Positions 15,539-22,245 of a stretch of DNA of 64,000 nucleotides are shown here, in pieces (position 1 is the stretch's first letter; every line of letters starts with the position of its first letter). The translations under genes and the position numbers were made by a program. The notes under the pieces were generated by a model. That model worked only from the letters and a program-made list of their open reading frames with translations. It was not told the origin of the DNA and did no database searches. The stretch comes from Streptomyces sp. 2131.1 (GTDB lineage Bacteria; Actinomycetota; Actinomycetes; Streptomycetales; Streptomycetaceae): assembly GCF_900105515.1 (NCBI RefSeq), contig NZ_FNSY01000001.1, positions 6,498,001 through 6,562,000 of the forward strand. The letters run 5' to 3'.

Positions 15539-16691
15539 GTCGTTGGCCGTCGTGGGACCCACGGTGCCGGCGCAATACCGGGTGATCACGGTGGGGAGCG
15601 AAATACAGACACACGGTAATCGATCGGTTCCCCGGGGCAAGGCACCGTTCATACAACGTCCGGATGTGAGCGGCACCGGCCGAAGACTCGCCCTTGCCCA
15701 CCGGGCCCGAACCCACTACCCGCAAGCTGCTTACCCGCAGGCAAGTCCGCCGCATGACCCATCAGGCAGCCCCTGGTCGGACGCCGGCCGGGCACAAGCG
15801 GAAGACTGATCTCTTCCAGAGTGGCCACTGAGCGTTTTCAGCGTTGACGCTCCAGGGTGAATGGCTGTGGCGATGACGGTCATGCGGTTGGGGCTGCAGG
15901 CGGGCGGGCTCTGCGAAAGCAGGGGACGCACGCCGTGCCGGAGCAGCAGCACCGTCAATGGCTCCGCGAGCGACGCGGCGCACACGGTGAGCGTGCCTGA
16001 GTCCGGGTCGAACCATCCGGCCTCGGGAAGTCGGCTCCGGGGCACGCCCGGCTTGGAGAGCCGGATCGAGTGGCTGTTGTCTACGACACGCGTGCCGTGT
16101 CGGTCACCGCACCACCCGGCCACGGCGGGTCTGTTCTCGACCGGCACATGGGCTATCTCTACAGCAGCGCCCTGCACGTCACGAGCCAGAGCATCCGCGA
16201 CCTCGCCGAGGAGACCGGGATGCCCGTCGGCTGCCACGGATGGATAGAGCTCTACGACCTTGAGAGGACGAACGCGCGCAGAGCGGGGACGGAGTAGTCG
16301 AAGACCGCGAACCCCGGGGAGAAATCCTTCGCCGGATCGCCCGGAATCATGAGGAGACCCACGTCGGGGGCGTACTGAATCGTCTCGCGGCTCGGCTTGC
16401 CCGGATTATGCCAAGGGCACGAGCAGCCGGATTTTCGTAGGGGCGGTGGAAGCCGAGCTCGGTCGCCGAGTGGAGTGCTGCACGTTGTCGTCCAGGCACG
16501 GTTCGGCGTCCGATTGGGTGAAATTGTTACGGAGGGTGATCTTCTGAGAGGTCTGTCGTAGATTTCCGAACCGGCCTGCGCCTGCTTTCCCGCTCTCCCA
16601 CCCGGCGGGAGGATCTCCGTGCTGGTTCGGTGCTGACTTCGGCAGGTAAGTGGCGGGAAAACAGCAGGTCGTAGCTCTCATCGGATGAGTT
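15539..16691. other. Stretch without a supportable intact gene
   Basis: About 1.15 kb between the purM-like promoter and the right direct repeat. The coding-like stretches are short and overlap on both strands: minus strand 15731-16237 (GWFDPDSGTLTVCAASLAEP), plus strand 16070-16297 (YSSALHVTSQSIRDLAEETG), and the minus-strand fragment at 16252. None has a convincing start, ribosome-binding site and family match together. The impression is of decayed genes at the edge of the inserted segment. Confidence 0.5.
16252..16420 (-). pseudogene. Possible gene fragment of unknown family
   Basis: A minus-strand frame ending at a TAG (16252-16254) reads ETIQYAPDVGLLMIPGDPAK, then DFSPGFAVFDYSVPALRAFV. 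It has natural amino acid composition but no start codon with a ribosome-binding site. It looks like the C-terminal end of a small protein whose beginning has been lost. The family is not recognised. Confidence 0.25.
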
Positions 16692-16921
16692 GTCGTACCA
16701 CTCGATCGTCGTGCCGATGAGGCTGGCGGCGACGATGCGCCGCAGGTTCGAGGGCGGTGGGGGAGCGGATGCTGCGTCGGCCGTGGGTACCGCTTCCGGA
16801 CGGTCGGCGGGGACGGCGACGTGTCGCCACACCGAAGGAAGGAGCAGGTCAGGGGCGTATGTGGCCGGACAGCATAGTTCGGTTTGCCGATGTGCGGGCC
16901 GGTGCTAAGGAGGGGGCGCGA
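16692..16921. repeat. Direct repeat, right copy (dead MFS N-terminus and promoter)
   Basis: The diverged second copy of 7081-7312, in the same orientation. On the minus strand it still reads SNLRRIVAASLIGTTIEWYD, as in the intact MFS transporter, and then breaks into unrelated sequence exactly after the WYD codons. The position of the intact gene's ATG has become ACG. It is therefore a non-functional remnant that marks the right border of the island. Confidence 0.85.
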
Positions 16922-17329
16922 TCCAGTATTGGTGCCGACTACGCTGCGTTGCGGCCGGGCAATTCGGTGCGGAGCGGACGGCTGAAGCTTCCGTCTGGAC
17001 GCGTCCTTGCTGCAGATCCGCGAGGCGCGTCGCTCAGTCTCGGGCACGGCTGAAGAAGGGCTGGAGAAGGGGGGCGGCGCAACGCGCGGGCGAATCGGAG
17101 CCGGAACCCGCCAGCGGCCCCCGGTCCCGGCTCCGGCGTTGCCGGACGCGGCGCTGAAGCCGGGGGAGGGGGGCTCCGCTGAGCTGGGGCTCTTCGCTCC
17201 TGAGCATGGTCGCCGGGCCGGTCCCCGCAGGCCCAGGTCGGCGGCGTGAGCAGACGCGGATTCGCCGGGCCGCCCCGGATACGCGTACGGATGATGCCGC
17301 AGCCGCACAGAGCGGCACAGCAGGCGGGG
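16922..17329. other. Intergenic stretch, nothing recognised
   Basis: About 400 bp between the right direct repeat and the GNAT terminator. Frames are open on both strands, as expected at this GC content. None has family similarity, a sensible start or natural composition. Confidence 0.5.
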
Positions 17330-17356
17330 GGCGCCCCGGAGCGTTTCCGGGGCGCC
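17330..17356 (-). terminator. Hairpin terminator behind the GNAT gene
   Basis: A perfect 11-bp stem (GGCGCCCCGGA at 17330-17340, TCCGGGGCGCC at 17346-17356) with a 5-nt loop lies 10 bp after the stop of the leftward GNAT gene. There is no T-run, as is common in streptomycetes. Confidence 0.7.
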
Positions 17357-17365
17357 ACAGGAGGG

Positions 17366-17874
17366 TCAGACGCCGAACGCGGCGGGGTACTTGATGGTGC
17401 CCGTCGGGGTCGGGCGGGTGTCGTCCAGGACCAGGGCCATCATGGCCTCGTCCGGGACGTCGAAGGGGGCCCGGATGCCGAAGCCGGAGGCCGGCGTGAA
17501 GCCGAACCGGGGGTAATAGGCGGCGTGACCCAGGACCAGGACGAGGTTCTCTCCCCTGGCCCGGGCGGCGGCCAGTGCTGCCCGGATGGCCGCCGAGCCG
17601 GCACCGGTGCGCTGGGTCGAGGGGAGGACCGCGCAGGGAGCCAGGGCGAGGGCGGGTTCGCCGTCGACGTGGCAGCGGGTCAGCAGTGCGAGCGCCACCG
17701 GGGCGTCGTCGGGGCCCGTCGCGACCATGGAAAGGCCGTCGATCCACGCCTTCGGGTCGGCGCGCAGGGCCTCGACGATGCCGGCTTCCTGGGGGTCGGG
17801 AAGGCCGCGAGGTTGATCTCGCGGATGGCGGGGATGTCGTCGGGGGTCTCGGGGCGGGTGGTCCAGGTGGTCAT
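17366..17874 (-). pseudogene. GNAT-family N-acetyltransferase, frameshifted
   Basis: From the ATG at 17874 the frame reads MTTWTTRPETPDDIPAIREI, then NLAAFPTP. Near 17805-17815 a run of five C (ACCCCCAGG) puts it out of frame. One added base, or two removed, restores EAGIVEALRADPKAWIDGL, which joins the remaining frame MVATGPDDAPVALALLTRCH. The acetyl-CoA loop is present as LPSTQRTGAGSAAIRAAL, then LVLGHAAYYPRFGF. The protein would be ~169 residues and resembles the YhbS-type acetyltransferases. The frameshift may be real or a sequencing slip in a homopolymer. As written, only residues from an internal start could be made. Confidence 0.7.
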
Positions 17875-17933
17875 GGTCGTTCCGTTCTCGGCGGCGAGTG
17901 GGGTGGAGCCGGCGGCGGCGCTGTGGTCGTCGC

Positions 17934-19022
17934 TCACCGCCGGCGGTCCCGGAACCGGTACGTCGCGCGCAGATGCTGCGTGATGTCCTTCTTGGCGGCC
18001 TCGCGGTCGGCCCGCAGGCGGGCGTCGGTGCGCGAGGCCGCGTAGGCGTTCTCCCTCAGCAGCCGGTGGTAGCTGTCCAGTCGGCGCCGGGGAATCTCCC
18101 CGGTCTCGACGGCGGCCAGCACAGCGCAGCCCGGCTCGCTGCCATGCCCGCAGTCGGTGAACCGGCATTCCCTCGCGAGGAGTTCGATCTCCGCGAAGGT
18201 CTGCTCAAGCCCCATCCGGGCATCATGCAGACCGATCGCCCGCAGGCCGGGGGTGTCCAGCAGGACCCCGCCGCCCGGCAGCGGGACCAACTCCCGCCAC
18301 GCGGTGGTGTGCCGGCCCTTGCCGTCCGCGTCGCGCACGGCGCCGGTCGCCAGCCGCTCCTCGCCGAGGAGTCGGTTCCCCAGAGTGGATTTGCCCGCCC
18401 CGGAAGGGCCGAGCAGCACGATGGTGCCGTTCAGGACAGCCGTCAGGGTGTCCAGGCCCTCCCCGGTCACGGCGCTGGTCACGAGCACGTCCGCGCCGGG
18501 TGCCACCTCGGACACCTCGGCCGCGGCCTGCTGCGGGTCGGCGCACCGGTCGGCCTTGGTGAGCACGACAACGGGCTGGGCACCGCTCTCCCAGGCCAGG
18601 GCGAGCATGCGTTCCGTCCTGTCGTGCTTCCGCGGCACAGCCAGCGACACCGCCACCACGACGGTGTCGACGTTCGCGGCCAGGACCTGGCCCCGGGAGG
18701 TCCGCGAAGCGGTGGACCGCACGAGCGAGGTGCGCCGCTCCAGTACCGCGTGCAGCACCGGTCCGCGACTCGTGGTGGCGGGAGACAGGGCAGCCCAGTC
18801 GCCAGTGGTGGGCGGTACCTGCTCGGCGCCGCCGGGAATCTGCGCGTGGAGGATTCCGGCGTCGGTGACCGCTTCGCACGAGCCGTGTTCGGCGCGCACG
18901 ACGCGGGCGGGGATCAGCCCGGCCTCGCGACAGGGGGAGAAGGCGCGATCCCACGCCTCGTCCCAGCCGTAATCCACGAGGGAGTACTGGCGGGCATGAT
19001 GGTGTTGCGAGAATTGAGACAA
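17934..19022 (-). CDS. rsgA: Ribosome small-subunit-dependent GTPase A
   Basis: 362 residues. The circularly permuted GTPase order is clear: G4 (VVVLTKADRC) comes before G1 (VLLGPSGAGKSTLGNRLLG), then G3 (LLDTPGLRAIGL). The C-terminal zinc knuckle CRFTDCGHGSEPGC and an N-terminal OB-fold region complete the RsgA/YjeQ architecture. It releases RbfA and checks the decoding site during late 30S maturation. The start is uncertain: the TTG at 19022 gives LSQFSQHHHARQYSLVDYGW, where VDYGWD matches the family start. A short leader peptide and stem-loop lie directly upstream, suggesting translation-dependent control. Confidence 0.88.
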   Translation of the reverse strand: MSQFSQHHHARQYSLVDYGWDEAWDRAFSPCREAGLIPARVVRAEHGSCEAVTDAGILHAQIPGGAEQVPPTTGDWAALSPATTSRGPVLHAVLERRTSLVRSTASRTSRGQVLAANVDTVVVAVSLAVPRKHDRTERMLALAWESGAQPVVVLTKADRCADPQQAAAEVSEVAPGADVLVTSAVTGEGLDTLTAVLNGTIVLLGPSGAGKSTLGNRLLGEERLATGAVRDADGKGRHTTAWRELVPLPGGGVLLDTPGLRAIGLHDARMGLEQTFAEIELLARECRFTDCGHGSEPGCAVLAAVETGEIPRRRLDSYHRLLRENAYAASRTDARLRADREAAKKDITQHLRATYRFRDRRR

Positions 19023-19041
19023 CGTAAAGACCCTAGAACGA

Positions 19042-19084
19042 GGGCCCCGTGGAGGAGCGTGAAGCTCAGGTCAGACCGGGGCCC
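19042..19084 (-). promoter_or_regulatory. Stem-loop overlapping the leader-peptide stop, possible rsgA attenuator
   Basis: GGGCCCCG (19042-19049) pairs perfectly with CGGGGCCC (19077-19084) around a 27-nt loop. The transcribed minus strand enters the stem within the last codons of the leader peptide, and the stop codon (19071-19073) lies in the loop. The rsgA start is 20 bp further on. A ribosome held on the leader would prevent the stem from forming. Confidence 0.5.
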
Positions 19085-19142
19085 GGGACGTGAGGATGGT
19101 CCGGAGGGCGCTGCGTGCGGCAGCCGTCTCTACGGCAGTCAT
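19071..19142 (-). CDS. 23-codon leader peptide upstream of rsgA
   Basis: A short ORF (ATG at 19142) is preceded by a strong ribosome-binding site, GGGAGGTGAG, 4 nt before the start. It encodes MTAVETAAARSALRTILTSR followed by APV and a stop. It is 48 bp upstream of the rsgA start on the same strand. The ribosome-binding site is better than that of rsgA itself. The placement and the overlap with the stem-loop fit a regulatory leader peptide. There is no run of a single amino acid codon, so sensing of ribosome stress or an antibiotic is likelier than amino acid attenuation. This is inference. Confidence 0.55.
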   Translation of the reverse strand: MTAVETAAARSALRTILTSRAPV

Positions 19143-19541
19143 CAATCTCACCTCCCACTTCATCCGGCATCGACCCAGTTGTCTCTGCACCGTGACAGTA
19201 ACATGGCCTCGGCCGTTTCTCCCGCCCCCGACGATTGCCGAGATCGTCAAGATCGGGGAGGCACGCACCGGAGCCGTTCGAGTGGTTCTGCCCCCGATCG
19301 CGGAGGCGCCGCCGCCCTGTGCGGCGCGGCTGCCTCGGGCCCCGGGAAGCGGCGTCGTACGCCGACGGCCGCCCCCGACGCCGGACAGGAGCGGCCCCAC
19401 ACGTTCATAGAGTGGTGAAGGAGGGGAAGGCGCGGCGGACACGCCCAGCCGGTTTGCGCGCTGCCTCCTTCATGTCGCGGCTGCCAGACGGAACTTGGCG
19501 CCGGTCGTCCACCCAATCGGGAGTTCGTACGTGACACCTCA

Positions 19542-19706
19542 GTGCTTCGCACGCAGACCCTGCTGTTCGCCGCCGAACTCGTCCAGGACAACGGCACCTA
19601 CACCCTCGTGGTGGAGGACGTGACTGCAGGCACCGTCCAGTCCACACCGGTCCCCAAGGCGATGGTCGACAAGCTCCCGGTCTTCCTCGCGGCACTCACC
19701 GCGTAA
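19542..19706 (+). CDS. Short ORF of unknown function, perhaps a gene remnant
   Basis: A 54-codon plus-strand frame from a GTG: VLRTQTLLFAAELVQDNGTY, TLVVEDVTAGTVQSTPVPKA, MVDKLPVFLAALTA. The composition is protein-like and unlike the Arg/Pro-rich shadows around it. There is no good ribosome-binding site (GGGAG lies about 17 nt upstream) and the frame stays open upstream, so it may be the tail of a lost gene. The rest of 19143-19887 shows nothing recognisable. Confidence 0.35.
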   Translation: MLRTQTLLFAAELVQDNGTYTLVVEDVTAGTVQSTPVPKAMVDKLPVFLAALTA

Positions 19707-19887
19707 CGCGGCCCGGTGCGACCGCGCCGCGGCCGGTAGCCACCCGCCCCGTCCTGCCGCGCCCGTCGGCGCGCCGCCGTCGTTGTCGCGCCCGACGCCA
19801 GATCGCCAGGGGCGGGCACGTCCACCGGCAGGAAGGCAGGGTGCTGTCGCGTCCGCTGTGGGGCCACGGGCCGGTTTGGCCCTCTTG

Positions 19888-20859
19888 TCAGAGCCAGCCG
19901 CGCTGTGCTGCTTTGATACCGGCTTCGAAGCGACTGGAGGCGTTGAGCCGTTCCATGATCGAGGCCACTTGCCGCCGGATCGTGCGGTCGGTGAGGCCGA
20001 GGCGCTGCCCGACCGCTTCGTCCGTGAGACCGGTGCCCAGCAGCCGCAGGAGTTCACGTTCGTGGTCGGTGAGGCCGTGCTGTGGGTCATCGACGCGGGC
20101 TGTGCCGAAGGGGGCGGCGGTGTTCCAGCCCTGCTCGAAGAGTTCGAGCAGGGCGGTGACGATCCCCGGTTCGGTGACGTGCAGCGCACCCTGGCGGTTG
20201 TCGGCGGGATCGGTCGGCACCAGGGCTTGCGTGCGGTCGACGATGACCATGCGCTGGGGAATGGTGGGCGCGGTACGGACCTCCCCGCCGTGACTGAGGA
20301 GCGTCCGGGCGTAGTCGGAGATGTGGGTGTGCCTGCGGACGTGGTCCTGATAGAGCGACCGTATCGCGACCCCGCGGCTGAGGGCGGCGAGGTCGTGGTC
20401 GCGTCCGGCGGCGAGGTCGTCGGGACGCTGGACGCCGGGCTGGACGCCGGCGATCTCGGTGCGGGCGCCGCGACACAGACGTTCGAGCCGGTTGTGGATG
20501 GCGTCCATGCCGAGCAGGCGTTCGCCATGGCCGCGGTGCTGCTGGGCGCGATCGGCCACCATGCGTGTGACCGCGGCGCGGGAGGCGGCGAGTTGAGCCT
20601 GTTGTGCCGCGAATTCGGCCTCCTGGCGGGCGACGATGCCGGCCAGGCCGATCTCCGGATCGACGGCCCGCATCTGTCCGGGGTGTTCGCTGGAGGCGCG
20701 GACCAGCATCACCTGTCCGAGCTCGTCGAGGCAGTCGTGGACCTGTGTGGGAGCCAGGCCGCATACCTGGGCGATTCGGTCGACGCTGTGGCCGGGGTGG
20801 TCGAGCATTGCCTGATATACGTCAGCGGCTTTGGTGCTCAACCCGAGCGCTTGGAGCAT
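19888..20859 (-). CDS. TrmB/LuxR-type helix-turn-helix regulator
   Basis: About 323 residues from the ATG at 20859 (MLQALGLSTKAADVYQAML); a TTG 27 codons earlier is less likely. The N-terminus is a TrmB-like winged helix (HSVDRIAQVCGLAPTQVHDC, LDELGQVMLV). The middle is a TrmB/PLD-like sensor region (MDAIHNRLERLCRGARTEIA). The C-terminus is a LuxR HTH (LTDHERELLRLLGTGLTDEA, then RLGLTDRTIRRQVASIMERL). This layout is common among pathway regulators in Streptomyces. It is transcribed away from the small-peptide genes and the NRPS operon and is the only regulator of that cluster in the window. Its target and signal are not known. Confidence 0.8.
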   Translation of the reverse strand: MLQALGLSTKAADVYQAMLDHPGHSVDRIAQVCGLAPTQVHDCLDELGQVMLVRASSEHPGQMRAVDPEIGLAGIVARQEAEFAAQQAQLAASRAAVTRMVADRAQQHRGHGERLLGMDAIHNRLERLCRGARTEIAGVQPGVQRPDDLAAGRDHDLAALSRGVAIRSLYQDHVRRHTHISDYARTLLSHGGEVRTAPTIPQRMVIVDRTQALVPTDPADNRQGALHVTEPGIVTALLELFEQGWNTAAPFGTARVDDPQHGLTDHERELLRLLGTGLTDEAVGQRLGLTDRTIRRQVASIMERLNASSRFEAGIKAAQRGWL

Positions 20860-21230
20860 GGTCTTGTCTTCCCCCTCTGAACGCTGCCCCCCGGCAGCGC
20901 GCTGGGCGGAATTATTCCAGTCCAGAACAGCATCGCTCAAGAATTCGAGACATTCACGCAGGCCGAAGTCATGTAAGAAGGCATGTTCCGGGTGTATCGG
21001 TCAGGGCCGGCGCAGCGGGAGACCGGAAGTTCGCCGGAACGAGTGCGGCGGCATGTCCTGATCCGGATAAGCCCTGTTCAGGACTCCCGAAGGGTCTTCC
21101 ACGGGACTTGCTCTGCGGCGAAGCTACGTATCGCCAGTAGGGACCAGTCGAACGGCAACCGGACGAAGCGTCAATCGCGGGAAACGGGTACCGGACGATT
21201 CGCCTCCTCATTCCGAAAGGAACGATCACC
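20860..21230. promoter_or_regulatory. Divergent control region with an imperfect dyad at 20908-20918
   Basis: This 371-bp region separates the regulator from the secreted-peptide gene. GGAATTATTCC (20908-20918) is a perfect 5-1-5 inverted repeat, and CTGG/CCAG flanks extend it to an imperfect dyad of about 24 bp. It lies 49 bp upstream of the regulator's ATG, so autoregulation is plausible. No other strong repeat or reading frame was seen. Confidence 0.4.
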
Positions 21231-21401
21231 GTGATCCGCGCCCGTATCGCCCAGGCCACCGCAGTCGTCACCCTTGCGCTGGGCGTCGCCGTGCTTCTGC
21301 CCTCCGTCGCGGTGAAGGCAGCGCCTTCTCCGTCGGCCGCGGCGGCCCAGGCCCCCGCCACCCAGCCGATCACTCCCGGCACGGGCACCTGGGGCGGCTG
21401 A
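21231..21401 (+). CDS. Small secreted peptide (56 aa) opposite the regulator
   Basis: The GTG at 21231 follows GAAAGGAAC at a good distance. The sequence starts VIRARIAQATAVVTLALGVA, continues VLLPSVAVKAAPSP, and ends in ATQPITPGTGTWGG. This is a classical Sec signal peptide: an Arg-containing n-region, a hydrophobic core and a small-residue cleavage site around residues 28-30. The mature part would be about 26 residues, rich in Ala/Pro, with a Gly-Thr-Trp-Gly-Gly end. The next gene starts 7 bp later. It lies divergent to a TrmB/LuxR-type regulator and just before the NRPS operon. An extracellular signal or a cell-surface peptide are both possible. No family is recognised. Confidence 0.6.
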   Translation: MIRARIAQATAVVTLALGVAVLLPSVAVKAAPSPSAAAAQAPATQPITPGTGTWGG

Positions 21402-21408
21402 CCAGGAC

Positions 21409-21708
21409 ATGGATGTGGTGTATGCCAGCCTCCACCGTCGCATCAAGGTCCTTGCCGACCCCACGAGCGAGGTCTCCGAGGTCCTGGACGCCCTGTGGGC
21501 GCACGCGACACTCGAGGACGGTCTGGAACACGCTTCCGGCCGCGCGGGGACGGACCAGGTCGATCTGCTGATGTACCTGCTCACTCTCGACCCCACCGTG
21601 CCCGGGTTTCGCAGTGTGACCCATCGGGTCAGCTCCTTGCTTCATCGCTGCCATGCGGGATCACCGCTGATGCAGGGCCGCTACCTGCCGCCTGACGGGC
21701 CGTTCTAG
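21409..21708 (+). CDS. Small protein of unknown function (99 aa)
   Basis: The ATG at 21409 begins MDVVYASLHRRIKVLADPTS. The body is helical and leucine-rich (GTDQVDLLMYLLTLDPTVPG, RSVTHRVSSLLHRCHAG). There is no signal peptide or TM segment. It begins 7 bp after the secreted-peptide gene and is probably co-translated. I do not recognise the family. The pairing of a secreted peptide with a small cytoplasmic protein might be a peptide and its partner or immunity factor, but nothing in the sequence proves that. Confidence 0.6.
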   Translation: MDVVYASLHRRIKVLADPTSEVSEVLDALWAHATLEDGLEHASGRAGTDQVDLLMYLLTLDPTVPGFRSVTHRVSSLLHRCHAGSPLMQGRYLPPDGPF

Positions 21709-22002
21709 CCGCGCCACGGCACGCCTGTGAGATGTGCGGCTTCTTTTTCTTTGCGCATGCCCCTTTGAAAGGGCTTAACAGCCATGCCCGCCGCCGCGCC
21801 CCGAGCCGCCCGGTGCGTTTTCGACGGGCCATGGCGGCGTCGGCGCGGTGCTGAAGGACAGAGACGACCGGGACCGGGGTCCGCGCCGACCGGCTCGTCC
21901 CGTCGTAACCGGCCGGTTCGCAGTGCGGCGTGCGAACGGCCTGAACCATGACCGGCCCAGTGGCCGGCGCAATCCACGAAACATCAGGCTAAGCGAGGTG
22001 TG
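21709..22002. other. Intergenic leader of the NRPS operon
   Basis: 294 bp before the MbtH gene. CCCTTTGAAAGGG (21761-21773) is a perfect 6-1-6 palindrome, preceded by a T-rich patch (CTTCTTTTTCTTTGCG). It could be a hairpin or an operator for the long biosynthetic operon. No iron box was found here. Confidence 0.4.
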
Positions 22003-22245
22003 ATGTCGAACCAGCTCGACAACCCCAATGGCAGTTTTCACGTCGTCGTCAACGGTGAGGGCCAGTACTCGATCTGGCCCGAGTCCGCGGACGTACCGGC
22101 CGGATGGACGGTGAGCCACGGCCCGACCGACCGGTCCTCCGGCCTCGACTATATCAACGCGCACTGGACCGACATGCGTCCGCTGAGCCTGGTGGCCCAC
22201 ATGGAGCAGCAGACCGCCGGTGACTGTCCGAAGGAGCTGCGATGA
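22003..22245 (+). CDS. MbtH-like protein
   Basis: An 80-residue MbtH-family protein; the ATG at 22003 follows AGCGAGGTG. All the family landmarks are visible: NPNGSFHVVVNGEGQYSIWP, VPAGWTVSHGPTDRSSGLDY, INAHWTDMRPLSL. MbtH proteins bind the N-terminal subdomain of NRPS adenylation domains and are often needed for their folding and activity. Its TGA overlaps the ATG of NRPS-1 (ATGA), so the two are coupled. It probably serves one or more of the five adenylation domains of this cluster. Confidence 0.95.
   Translation: MSNQLDNPNGSFHVVVNGEGQYSIWPESADVPAGWTVSHGPTDRSSGLDYINAHWTDMRPLSLVAHMEQQTAGDCPKELR

Noticed and set aside
16070..16297. Plus-strand ORF reading YSSALHVTSQSIRDLAEETG
   Set aside because: It looks partly protein-like but has no ribosome-binding site or family and overlaps an equally plausible minus-strand fragment, so it is not called as a gene.
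21709..22002. Possible iron box ahead of the NRPS-PKS operon
   Set aside because: No TTAGGTTAGG-like sequence was found here, so the 22-50 kb cluster is not called iron-regulated or a siderophore cluster.
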